From positions 1 through 64,000 of the forward strand of contig JABCZN010000003.1 of assembly GCA_013289665.1 (NCBI GenBank): 64,000 nt of DNA, given 5' to 3'. Origin of the DNA: Acidobacteriota bacterium. GTDB taxonomy: Bacteria; Acidobacteriota; Terriglobia; Acidiferrales; UBA7541. The notes under the pieces were generated by a model, which was given only the letters and a program-made list of their open reading frames with translations, made no database searches and was not told the origin of the DNA. The translations under genes and the position numbers were made by a program. Shown here in pieces: positions 15,125-23,984 of the stretch; positions within the stretch are counted from its first letter, which is position 1; the number at the start of each line of letters is the position of its first letter.

Positions 15125-18100
15125 ATGTCAGGCAGACTACGTTCGTTGAAGTTAAGAATTCTAGTTGGCGTTCTGGCGGCACTCACCTTGGCGGCCGGAC
15201 AGAGCTACGGCCAGTCCCAGGCGATCACTGCGTCCCTCAGCGGAATTGTCCTTGATCCGTCCGGCCAGACAATTAACGGGGCCAAGGTAACCTTGGTCAG
15301 CCCCGAACGCGGGATTTCTCGCACCTATGTCACCACGGAAAATGGACTCTACTCCTTCACTCTCCTCCCGCCCGCTATCTACAGGCTGCAGGTGGAGGCC
15401 GCCGGGTTCAAGCACTACAGGCAAGACGGAATCGAATTAATACCCGGGCAGAACGCCGAACAAAAGGTCGGTTTGTTCGTCGGAGCCATCAGCGAAAATA
15501 TCGAAGTAACATCACAGGCGCCCCTTCTGAACGCGGAAAACGCCAATATTTCTTCGGATATTTCCGCCCGACAGGTAGTGGAACTCCCTTTGAATTTTCG
15601 AAGCGTCATCGGTTTGGCCACCCTGAACTCTTCGGTCAGTAACGCCGCGGAGGACCAGATTGTGGGATCACCAAGTATTTCCGGAAGCGCCGATCAGGAT
15701 GTTTCGTTCTTGAATTTCGGCGGCACTTTCTTCAACACCGCTGCGTACCTGCTGGATGGAACCTACGACACGCGTCTCGATTGGGGCGGAGTGATCTATG
15801 TGCCTTCTACGGACGCAGTGCAGGAGTTCAAGATTCAGACCAATGCCTTTACGTCGCAGTATGGCTGGAGCAGCGGCAATGTGATCAACGTCGTGACCAA
15901 GTCCGGTTCCAACGGGTTCCACGGCGATGCTTTTGAGTTCTACCGAAACAGTAATGTGGAAGCAAGGTACTTTTTCAACAACGGAGCACAGCCTTCATTC
16001 ACCCGCAATCAGTTTGGCGGCACGTTTGGCGGCCCTATCCGCAAAAACAAAACCTTCTTTTTTGGTTACTACGAAGGGCGGCGCCAGGCGACACCCGCAA
16101 CTTTCGTCGGCACCATGCCTACGGGAGACGAGAGGACCGGAAACTTCTCAGCGCTACTAGGCGCCCCGACAGGACAGGTTGATGCCTTGGGAAGACCAAT
16201 TCTGAGCGGGGCAATCTATAATCCGTTCAGCACGCGCCCGATCACGGCAGGGCAGGTCGATCCGAGCACCGGCTTGACATCTACGCAGACGGGGTACATT
16301 CGGGATGCCTTCCCTGGCAACATAATTCCCTCAGGTCTGATGGACACGATTGCCAAAAGCATAGCGACGGGCACTTATTGGCCCAACCCCACAAATCCCA
16401 ACGTCCTCATCAACAACTTTACAGGGGCTGCCTCTGCCTCTGCGCACTCCGATGAGTATTCCGTCCGCATCGACCACAATTTCACCGACAACGATCGCTT
16501 CAACGCCCGTTGGTCGCAGAAATACGAATCGAAGGTAAATTTCCCAACCTACTATGGAGCTTCGGATCCGGGAGGTCCCGGCGTAACCGCTCCCAATAAT
16601 CGATATAGCATCAACGCGGGTTACACTCACGTTTTTAACCCGACCTTTGACGTCAGTCTGAATTTCGGGGTGAACCGCCACGTCGAGCAGTCCACAACAC
16701 AAAGCTTCGGCTACAAGTCCTCGGCGCTGGGGTTGCCATCATTCATCGACGGGATTGCCCCCTCGTTCCCCGAAATTCAGCCGCAAAGCTACTCCGCCCT
16801 CGGCGCGCAGGCCGGTCTGGACAATTATATCGTGCCGCAAACTATCTGGACCAGTTCCGTGGATTTCACGAAAATCAGAGGAAAGCACACCCTGGGTTTC
16901 GGTTTTATGGACGTGTGGGCGCGCATTGATGGCGGCCACTACGCCAACACCACCCTTCAGTTTCAAACTACCTCTACGGCTGGGCCCGATCCGCAACAGG
17001 CAACGGCAGGGACCGGCAACGGATTTGCGTCGTTCCTGCTCGGAGTAGGGAGTGGGACGGATCAGACTGGTTTCAACAAGTTTCCGGCCACGGATAAGCA
17101 CCTGCTCGGCTGGTATGTGCAGGACGGCTGGAAAGCGACTAGCAAGCTCACGCTGACTCTTGGCCTGCGCTACGAAATCCAGACCGCCCCGACGGAAAGG
17201 CACGACGCCCAGCAGTATTTTAACTTCACCGCGTCGAACCCCATCAGCGCTGCGGTTGGTTTTAATGTCCCAGGTGAGCTGGTCTTCAACTCGAGCGGAA
17301 ACAGCGGCCTGTACAACACTTCCCACACCAATTTTGCCCCGCGCATTGGAGCTGCCTATCAACTGCGGGACAAACTTGTCCTGCGCGGCGGCTATGGCGT
17401 CTTCTTTGTGCCCAACTACTACGGCAATGGACCCAACATTGGCTATTCGCAAGGCACACCCTGGGTCACGAGTCTTAATAGCGGGCTAAATCCCTCCTCG
17501 ACTCTCAGCGGAAATGCGACTTTGGGATTGCCCAGCGCATTTCCAAATGGCCAAGTCCCGTCCACGGGCAATTCCTTGGGTGGCTTAACGGACGTCGGCT
17601 TCGGACTCAACCCCGTCGTCGACAATGTCCGGCACTCTCCTTACGTGCAGCAGTGGATGCTCGGAGTGCAGTACAGCTTCACCAACAACGACTTGCTGGA
17701 CATCAGCTATGTCGGCAATCACGGCGTACACGTGCTATCGCAATACTTGGAGTGGAACGAGCTTCCAGTGGCAGATTTGGCGATGGGGAATCAGCTGAAC
17801 CAGATGGTGGCTAACCCTTTCTTCGGTCATATCACCGCGAGTGGATGCGGTCTCAACAATCCGACGATTCAGGAAGGACAACTGTTGCGGCCGTTCCCGG
17901 AATACTGCAGCGTCACCGAGGCACCGCCTGCTGTCGGTTCGTCGACTTATAACGCGTTGCAGGCTACCTTTACCCATCGTTGGCACTCGGGCCTGGATCT
18001 CAACGTTTCCTACACCTACTCAAAATTCATGGACAACGTCCAGGGAGCTTCTGGGTGGGCCTTCCCGGGCAGCGGGAGTTCCGTCCGGAATTCCTACGAC

Positions 18101-18679
18101 CTGGCAGCCGAGCGTTCCGTCGACGCGAGCGACCTGACACATAGCCTGGTCATCAGCCACAACTACGAATTGCCTTTTGGAAAGGGCAAGCAATTCGGCG
18201 CCGATTGGAACCGGCCGATGAATGCGGTTCTGGGGGGCTGGCAGTGGAGCGGCATCCTCACGGCGCACACAGGCTTGCCCATCTCAATCAACCCGGCCCA
18301 GAACAACACGGGTGGATTCGGATTCAACCAGCGTCCGAATGTGGTTCCCGGAGTCAGCCCCGTGCCGCAAAACCAAAGCATCAACAACTGGATCAATCCC
18401 GCAGCGTTCTCCGAACCTGCCCCATTTACCTTTGGAGACTCCGCAAGGTTCCTGTCGAATCTGCGCGCTCCGGGTTTCGTCAATTGGGACATGGGATTGC
18501 AAAAATGGTGGAATATCACCGAGACCAAGCGTTTCCAGTTCCGCTTCGAACTGTTTAACGCTTTCAACCATCCGAACTTCTTCGTGCCAGACTCCAACCT
18601 GGGCGACACGAGTTTCGGGGTCATCAACTCGGCCTACCCGGCACGAAGCGTGCAATTCGCAGGGAAATTCTATTTCTAG
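15125..18679 (+). CDS. Oar-like TonB-dependent outer-membrane receptor (first)
   Basis: A 1184-residue outer-membrane protein. A signal peptide (to about AAGQSYGQ) is followed by a carboxypeptidase-regulatory-like beta domain (SLSGIVLDPSGQTINGAKVT, YSFTLLPPAIYRLQVEAAGF). A TonB plug comes next (VVELPLNFRSVIGLATLNSS, QEFKIQTNAFTSQYGWSSG, NVVTKSGSNGFHGDAFEFYR), and then a long beta-barrel ending in Phe (SVQFAGKFYF), the usual outer-membrane insertion signal. In acidobacteria such receptors are thought to import glycans or their fragments. The start at 15125 has AGGAGG about 12 bases upstream. GH31 and GH130 genes downstream on the same strand suggest an alpha- or mixed-glucan/mannan substrate (inference). 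Confidence 0.92.
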   Translation: MSGRLRSLKLRILVGVLAALTLAAGQSYGQSQAITASLSGIVLDPSGQTINGAKVTLVSPERGISRTYVTTENGLYSFTLLPPAIYRLQVEAAGFKHYRQDGIELIPGQNAEQKVGLFVGAISENIEVTSQAPLLNAENANISSDISARQVVELPLNFRSVIGLATLNSSVSNAAEDQIVGSPSISGSADQDVSFLNFGGTFFNTAAYLLDGTYDTRLDWGGVIYVPSTDAVQEFKIQTNAFTSQYGWSSGNVINVVTKSGSNGFHGDAFEFYRNSNVEARYFFNNGAQPSFTRNQFGGTFGGPIRKNKTFFFGYYEGRRQATPATFVGTMPTGDERTGNFSALLGAPTGQVDALGRPILSGAIYNPFSTRPITAGQVDPSTGLTSTQTGYIRDAFPGNIIPSGLMDTIAKSIATGTYWPNPTNPNVLINNFTGAASASAHSDEYSVRIDHNFTDNDRFNARWSQKYESKVNFPTYYGASDPGGPGVTAPNNRYSINAGYTHVFNPTFDVSLNFGVNRHVEQSTTQSFGYKSSALGLPSFIDGIAPSFPEIQPQSYSALGAQAGLDNYIVPQTIWTSSVDFTKIRGKHTLGFGFMDVWARIDGGHYANTTLQFQTTSTAGPDPQQATAGTGNGFASFLLGVGSGTDQTGFNKFPATDKHLLGWYVQDGWKATSKLTLTLGLRYEIQTAPTERHDAQQYFNFTASNPISAAVGFNVPGELVFNSSGNSGLYNTSHTNFAPRIGAAYQLRDKLVLRGGYGVFFVPNYYGNGPNIGYSQGTPWVTSLNSGLNPSSTLSGNATLGLPSAFPNGQVPSTGNSLGGLTDVGFGLNPVVDNVRHSPYVQQWMLGVQYSFTNNDLLDISYVGNHGVHVLSQYLEWNELPVADLAMGNQLNQMVANPFFGHITASGCGLNNPTIQEGQLLRPFPEYCSVTEAPPAVGSSTYNALQATFTHRWHSGLDLNVSYTYSKFMDNVQGASGWAFPGSGSSVRNSYDLAAERSVDASDLTHSLVISHNYELPFGKGKQFGADWNRPMNAVLGGWQWSGILTAHTGLPISINPAQNNTGGFGFNQRPNVVPGVSPVPQNQSINNWINPAAFSEPAPFTFGDSARFLSNLRAPGFVNWDMGLQKWWNITETKRFQFRFELFNAFNHPNFFVPDSNLGDTSFGVINSAYPARSVQFAGKFYF

Positions 18680-18735
18680 CCTCTGGTCGGCAGGCTAAGG
18701 ATTCCCCCCACTACACCCTGGGGGAGCGCAGGCAT

Positions 18736-18784
18736 GGCAGGCTCGAAGGAAAGTTCTGAAGTCGAGGAACTTTCCCGGCCTGCC
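18736..18784 (+). other. Two-tier inverted repeat after the TonB receptor gene
   Basis: An outer 7-bp stem (GGCAGGC 18736-18742 with GCCTGCC 18778-18784) encloses an inner perfect 9-bp stem (GGAAAGTTC 18748-18756 with GAACTTTCC 18767-18775) and a 10-base loop. As RNA it would protect the receptor mRNA 3' end or help stop transcription; as DNA the inner repeat could be an operator for the GH31 gene. Confidence 0.6.
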
Positions 18785-18787
18785 CTC

Positions 18788-18820
18788 CCTGAAGTCCCGC
18801 CCTTGCGGGCAGGAATTTTT
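18788..18820 (+). terminator. Intrinsic terminator downstream of the TonB receptor
   Basis: CCTG-AAGT-CCCGC-CCTT-GCGGG-CAGG forms a stem with one bulge, followed directly by AATTTTT (18814-18820). It lies 109 bases after the receptor stop and 145 before the GH31 gene, right after a second strong hairpin, so receptor and GH31 are probably separate transcripts or partly uncoupled. Confidence 0.65.
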
Positions 18821-18964
18821 GACGATAGGGGAGAACTTCCGCGTGAGTTGTTCAAGGGAGTCGCATCATCTCCTCGAGAGAACAGAACTGCCTTCCCCTC
18901 GTCTCTGTCGCGCGATGGGACACGAGGAATGGCTCTGGCCTTCGCGGTACACCAGGACGGATGA

Positions 18965-21523
18965 ATGAAGATTCCGATATCGGCTAGGGGAATGCTCGAG
19001 CGCACAGGGTTGGTTCTGGTTGTTCTTGGTCTCAGTTCGCAGGCAAACCCCGCTGCGTTTGCCTCGGGCCCGGAGATGGCAAAGAACAAGCAGGCTGCCG
19101 GCAAACCAAAAGAACCGGACACAAGCAAGGTTCTCCCCAATGGAATCGAAGTGCGCCACGCAGGCATGCTTCTAGAAGTCCTCGCCCTGCGCGATGATGT
19201 GTTGCGTGTTCGCCTCTCGTCGAGCGGCGAGTTGCCAGAGGACGCATCCTGGGCGGTTCCGGCGGAAGTCCGCCACCAACGGGTTGAGGTGACTCCCGAT
19301 GCGACCGCCGACACCGTTGGCTTTCACACGGCAACCCTGAGCGTCCGGATCGATCGTGCCACACTGCGACTCTCGACAACCGATTTAGAAGGCAACGTGC
19401 TTCAAGAAGACGCCGACGGATGGCCCGCGGAATTCCACTCCGACGCCTTTCGCGTTTACAAGAAAATGCCGCCCGATGAGCACTTTTTTGGCCTCGGTGA
19501 CAAGGTGGGACCTCTCGATCGCCGGGGCCAGTCCTTCCGGCTTTGGAACACGGATGCATTCTGTTTCCAGGAATCCACGGACCCCATCTACAAGAGCATC
19601 CCGTTTTTCATGACCATGCGCGCCGGCCGCTCCATGGGCTTTCTCCTCGACAATACCTGGTCCACCAGTTTTGATTTCGGCAAGAACGAGCGAAACACCT
19701 ATTCGTTTGGAGCCGAGGGCGGCCCGATTGACTATTACGTCTTCTATGGGCCGGACCCGAAACAAGTCGTCGAAACCTACGCCTGGCTCACGGGCTTGCC
19801 GCCGCTTCCTCCCTTGTGGTCGCTGGGCTTTCAGCAATCCCGCTTCAGTTACGAAACGGAAACTCGCGTGCGGGAAATCGCTTCGCGCCTGAGGGCCGAC
19901 AGGATTCCCTCCGATGTGCTTTATCTGGATATAGATTTCCAGAAGGAGCATCGACCCTTCACCGTGGACACGGAGCGGTTCCCGCATTTCGAGCAGATGC
20001 TCAGGGACCTCAAGCACGAAGATTTCCACGTCGTTGCGATTACCGACCTGCACATCGCGCGTGTCCCCGGGGCCGGTTACACGCCGTACGACACGGGAAT
20101 CGCTGCCGACAGCTTCGTGAAGAATCCCGACGGCTCGCTCTATGTTGGCACGGTGTGGCCGGGACCTTCGGTTTTCCCGGAGTTCACTCAGAAAAAAACC
20201 AGGGATTGGTGGGGTTCGCTTTACAAGCAGTTCCTGGCGGAAGGCCTCGCCGGTTTTTGGAATGATATGAACGAACCGAGCGTTTTTCTTACGGACAATC
20301 TGACGATGCCGGACAATGTGCAGCATCGCATCGAAGAGCCCGGTTTCCTATCTCGCACCACCAAGCACCTTGAAATTCACAACGTTTACGGAATGGAGAA
20401 TTCTCGCGCCACCTACGAGGGCCTGCGGAAACTCGATCCGGACTTGCGGCCGTTCGTTTTGACCCGCGCCACCTACGCCGGTGGCCAGCGCTATGCGGCC
20501 ACCTGGACGGGCGACAACACCAGTTCGTGGGATCACCTGCGGTTGACGACTCCCATGCTTTTAAATTTGGGGCTGAGCGGCTTTGGAATGAGCGGCGCCG
20601 ACGTCGGCGGGTTTATCGGAACTCCCGGGCCGGCCCTGCTAACGCGGTGGACGGAACTTGCCACCTTTCAACCCATAGACCGGAACCACACCAACAAAGG
20701 CTCCGGCGACAAGGAAGTCTGGGTGCACGGGCCGGAGCAGGAAGCCATCCGCCGCCGGTACATTGAAGAACGCTACCGGCTGATGCCATATCTCTACACC
20801 GTAGTCGAGGAACTCTCACGCACGGGATTGCCCGTCATCCGGCCCCTTTTCCTGGAATTTCCGCACGCCACAAAGGATTTGCAGCCCATGGATATCCGTG
20901 CGGGCAACGAATTTCTCTTCGGCCCTGACCTGCTCGTCGCCCCGCCGCCATTTCCGGAGCAGCCGGAAGCTTATGCGCTCAAGCTCCCTCCCGGCGTTTG
21001 GTACGACTATTGGACGGGAGAAAAAATTCAGCCGCCGGCGACGCCGGGCGGCTCGGGCGTGACCGAACCGCTCATTCAACCGAAGCTGGATGTGCTTCCG
21101 GTCTATGTTCGTGAGGGTTCAATAATTCCGGTTCAACCCCTCGTTCAAAGCACCGATGAGAAGCCGCAGGGCCCGCTCACTCTGCGCGTATATCCCGGGA
21201 AAGATTGTCACGGGTCGGTTTATCTCGACGATGGCAAAACTCTGGCTTACACGCGCGGCGAATTTCTGCGCATCGATTTCAGGTGCGCGGTGACAGCCTC
21301 CGGGGTCGAACTCCACGTTGGAGAGCGGCGGGGCAGCTATCTTCCGTGGTGGAAAGCAATTCATCTGGAACTTTACGATTGGCAGAGCCCGGCGGCCCAT
21401 GTCACCCTGAATCACAAGCCAGCTGAGTTGCCGGATTCCGTGGATCCGGCCCGGCACGTGCTCACGCTCGACCTCGACGACGATCCTCGAGGCAGCGATC
21501 TGGAGATTGTTCGCGCGAACTGA
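18965..21523 (+). CDS. Exported glycoside hydrolase family 31 (alpha-glucosidase)
   Basis: An 852-residue exo-acting alpha-glycosidase. A signal peptide (LVLVVLGLSSQANPAAFA) is followed by the N-terminal GH31 beta-sandwich (EHFFGLGDKVGPLDRRGQ, FRLWNTDAFCF). The catalytic barrel then has LWSLGFQQSRFSYET, DVLYLDIDFQ and the nucleophile Asp434 in GFWNDMNEPSVF. The likely acid/base Asp517 is in WTGDNTSSWDHL, and QPIDRNHT and a C-terminal beta domain complete the fold. GH31 retaining enzymes release alpha-linked glucose (or xylose) from non-reducing ends. ATG at 18965 follows GGATGA. The gene heads a run of secreted proteins (CRTAC1, GH130) downstream of a TonB receptor. Confidence 0.93.
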   Translation: MKIPISARGMLERTGLVLVVLGLSSQANPAAFASGPEMAKNKQAAGKPKEPDTSKVLPNGIEVRHAGMLLEVLALRDDVLRVRLSSSGELPEDASWAVPAEVRHQRVEVTPDATADTVGFHTATLSVRIDRATLRLSTTDLEGNVLQEDADGWPAEFHSDAFRVYKKMPPDEHFFGLGDKVGPLDRRGQSFRLWNTDAFCFQESTDPIYKSIPFFMTMRAGRSMGFLLDNTWSTSFDFGKNERNTYSFGAEGGPIDYYVFYGPDPKQVVETYAWLTGLPPLPPLWSLGFQQSRFSYETETRVREIASRLRADRIPSDVLYLDIDFQKEHRPFTVDTERFPHFEQMLRDLKHEDFHVVAITDLHIARVPGAGYTPYDTGIAADSFVKNPDGSLYVGTVWPGPSVFPEFTQKKTRDWWGSLYKQFLAEGLAGFWNDMNEPSVFLTDNLTMPDNVQHRIEEPGFLSRTTKHLEIHNVYGMENSRATYEGLRKLDPDLRPFVLTRATYAGGQRYAATWTGDNTSSWDHLRLTTPMLLNLGLSGFGMSGADVGGFIGTPGPALLTRWTELATFQPIDRNHTNKGSGDKEVWVHGPEQEAIRRRYIEERYRLMPYLYTVVEELSRTGLPVIRPLFLEFPHATKDLQPMDIRAGNEFLFGPDLLVAPPPFPEQPEAYALKLPPGVWYDYWTGEKIQPPATPGGSGVTEPLIQPKLDVLPVYVREGSIIPVQPLVQSTDEKPQGPLTLRVYPGKDCHGSVYLDDGKTLAYTRGEFLRIDFRCAVTASGVELHVGERRGSYLPWWKAIHLELYDWQSPAAHVTLNHKPAELPDSVDPARHVLTLDLDDDPRGSDLEIVRAN

Positions 21524-21567
21524 AGTTTGACCCGCGACTGATTTCGCGCAGTCAGATCCCAGAGAAC

Positions 21568-23241
21568 TTGGGAGTGAGATTCAAATTGTCTGCGGCACGA
21601 TTTAGGAAAGCCGGCGCGCTTCGGCTTCTATGGGCTTTCAGTCTGCTTGCTCAGACCCCGCCCCCCGGCCCGCGCTTCGACGTCCGCCTCCCCAGGGGCA
21701 TTGATTTTGTTCTCCGCAATTCTCCGACCTCCAGAAAATACCTGATCGAGACGATGCCGGGAGGCGTCGCGCTCCTGGACTACAATAACGACGGCCTTCT
21801 GGACATTTTTCTTGTGAATGCGGGCCATGTCCGGGATCCTCTGCCCAGACTCCCGAATTTCGATCGCCACGAACCCTCCTACTGGAATCGCTTGTATCGC
21901 CAGAACAAGGACGGCAGCTTCACGGATGTCACCCGGCAGGCTGGGCTGGCAGACGTGGATGACGGCAATTACGGCATGGGCGTGGCTGTCGGCGATTACG
22001 ACAACGATGGCTACTCCGATATCTACGTGACCAACTTCGGCAAGAATATTCTCTACCACAATAATCGGGACGGCACATTTACGGATGTCACCGCGAAAGC
22101 GGGAGTGGCCGCAGGCGGCTGGTCCGTCTCCGCCGGCTTTTTCGACTACGACAACGACGGGCACCTCGACCTGTTTGTTACGCGCTACCTCGACTGGAAT
22201 GTCGCGAACAGCAAAACGTGCGGCGACCTAAACGCCATGTATTGCCCGCCCACCGAATTTCCTGCCATCGCCAACATCCTGTATCACAATCGGGGCGACG
22301 GCACATTCGAAGATGTCAGCGTTCCCTCAGGCATCGCCGCCAAAAAAGGCCACGGCCTGGGCGTCGCCTTCGCCGACTACGATGGCGACGGCTTCACCGA
22401 CATTTTTGTCGCCAATGACGTCACCAACCAGTTCCTTTTCCATAACAACGGCAACGGCACTTTCACCGAATGCGCTCTGGAATCCGGCGCGGCATTGACG
22501 AGCGATGGCAAAATGCTCTCCGGCATGGGCGTGGTTTTTCAGGATTATGACAATGACGGCCTCCCGGACCTGCTCGTCACACAACTTCCACACCAGCCCT
22601 ACGTCGCCTTTCACAATGACGGACATGGTTCCCTGAGCGCCCAGGAACTCGAATCCGGCTTCGGCGCCATCTCCGGGAAATCGTCCGGCTGGGGAGTAGG
22701 TCTCGAGGATTTTGACAATGACGGTTGGAAGGACGCCTTTATCGTCCAGGGTCATGTCTTCGATAATGTGGAGGTGTACGACAGTTCGCTTCGCTACAAA
22801 GACCCTCCGTTGCTGGCCATGAATCACCATGGGCACTTTGAGGAGGCCGATGCCGGCTCGAATCTGCCGGTTGCAGGACGTGGCGCCGCATTCGGCGATC
22901 TCAACAACGACGGCTGGATCGATGCGGTCGGCACTTCTTTGGGTGACCACCCGCAGTTTTTTCTGAACCGTGGGGGAAATTCCCACTGGCTCACCATCAC
23001 TCTGCGCGGCAAGCTCAGTAATCGCGACGGATTCGGCGCCCGCGTTCAGGTCAATGGCCAGGTCCGGTTTGCCACCGCCACCGGAAGCTATCTTTCCTCA
23101 AACGACAAGCGCCTCCATTTCGGCCTGGGCTCCCGGGAATCCGCCGACATTGAGATCAGATGGCCCTCCGGCATCCGCCAGTTCATCCGGAACGTCAAGT
23201 CCGATCAGTTTCTTGCTGTTGACGAACCCGCCAGGCCCTGA
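21568..23241 (+). CDS. CRTAC1-type FG-GAP/VCBS repeat protein with ASPIC/UnbV domain
   Basis: A 557-residue exported beta-propeller protein. A hydrophobic N-terminus (ALRLLWAFSLLAQ) is followed by repeated calcium-binding FG-GAP units of the form D-x-N-x-D-G-x-x-D-I/L (ALLDYNNDGLLDIFLVN, VGDYDNDGYSDIYVTNFG, FFDYDNDGHLDLFVTRY, FADYDGDGFTDIFVAND and others). The C-terminal ASPIC/UnbV domain has DGFGARVQVNGQ, TGSYLSSNDKRLHFGLG and IEIRWPSGIRQF. Such proteins are often found beside TonB receptors, where binding of glycans or surface adhesion is suspected, but no activity is established. The start is a TTG at 21568, 44 bases after the GH31 stop; an AGA-rich stretch is the only ribosome-site candidate. 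Confidence 0.88.
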   Translation: MGVRFKLSAARFRKAGALRLLWAFSLLAQTPPPGPRFDVRLPRGIDFVLRNSPTSRKYLIETMPGGVALLDYNNDGLLDIFLVNAGHVRDPLPRLPNFDRHEPSYWNRLYRQNKDGSFTDVTRQAGLADVDDGNYGMGVAVGDYDNDGYSDIYVTNFGKNILYHNNRDGTFTDVTAKAGVAAGGWSVSAGFFDYDNDGHLDLFVTRYLDWNVANSKTCGDLNAMYCPPTEFPAIANILYHNRGDGTFEDVSVPSGIAAKKGHGLGVAFADYDGDGFTDIFVANDVTNQFLFHNNGNGTFTECALESGAALTSDGKMLSGMGVVFQDYDNDGLPDLLVTQLPHQPYVAFHNDGHGSLSAQELESGFGAISGKSSGWGVGLEDFDNDGWKDAFIVQGHVFDNVEVYDSSLRYKDPPLLAMNHHGHFEEADAGSNLPVAGRGAAFGDLNNDGWIDAVGTSLGDHPQFFLNRGGNSHWLTITLRGKLSNRDGFGARVQVNGQVRFATATGSYLSSNDKRLHFGLGSRESADIEIRWPSGIRQFIRNVKSDQFLAVDEPARP

Positions 23242-23382
23242 CCCGTATTTCCGGCGAGAGGGCACTGTCCGCTCACAGGAATTCACGCTGGTTAGGACAA
23301 GTCTGGCCAATGGGGAAGGCGGGGACATTTCGAAGACCGACGATGCCATCCGGATTAATCTGTTGTACGCTCTGCCTGACGC

Positions 23383-23910
23383 ATGAAAATATCTGCCAAG
23401 ACGGCCAGCGGCGATGGTCAATGGGCGGGAGGCGAGAAATTGTCCATCCTTCTGTTCGGTCTGCTGGCTTCCCTAGCCCCCGGGCAATCAGCCGCACAAT
23501 CAACTCCGGCCGAGCCCGCACCACTAGAATCTGCCCCGGCGAACTTCACTGACCTGACTTCCCGGCTGAACATAGATTTCCAATACGTGGCGTCGCACAC
23601 TTCCAGGAAATATTTGATCGAGACAATGGGATCCGGTGTTGCGCTTTTGTTTGAAGCTCTCGGGCTTTCCAGTGACCGGGAACTGATGCTTGTCAACTTG
23701 GACCTTCTCGATGTGGCCCACGCAGCGGAGTTTCCGCCCGAGAAGCTCAACTTCATTCTTTACAATCCCACGCCCGGTGCCCGCTCCACGAAGATTGCAT
23801 TCCCCGCGGCGAAAGGCCGCACGTTCCGAATGACGGCAGATGGCCAGACCGCCGCCGGGACGCTTGAGATTCAGCAACGCTCATTCATCCGGCTCCAGGC
23901 CGAGTTTTGA
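23383..23910 (+). CDS. Chimeric remnant: CRTAC1 N-terminus joined to an unrelated C-terminus
   Basis: A 175-residue frame with a signal-like N-terminus (LSILLFGLLASLAPGQSAAQ). Residues 62-89 (LNIDFQYVASHTSRKYLIE through GVALL) closely match the opening of the neighbouring CRTAC1 protein, including the SRKYLIETM block. At residue 90 the match ends abruptly. The rest (LNFILYNPTPGARSTKIAFP and TLEIQQRSFIRLQAEF) looks like the C-terminal beta domain of a secreted enzyme. No FG-GAP repeat remains. The likeliest history is a deletion that fused the front of a second CRTAC1 gene to the tail of a following gene near 23650. Whether the fusion is expressed is unknown. Confidence 0.6.
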   Translation: MKISAKTASGDGQWAGGEKLSILLFGLLASLAPGQSAAQSTPAEPAPLESAPANFTDLTSRLNIDFQYVASHTSRKYLIETMGSGVALLFEALGLSSDRELMLVNLDLLDVAHAAEFPPEKLNFILYNPTPGARSTKIAFPAAKGRTFRMTADGQTAAGTLEIQQRSFIRLQAEF

Positions 23911-23984
23911 TGGATAGGGAATTGATCCATGTCCACGGGAATTCTGTTTTCTGCCTGATTCGTTTGGTTAAGGAAGGAAGTTTC

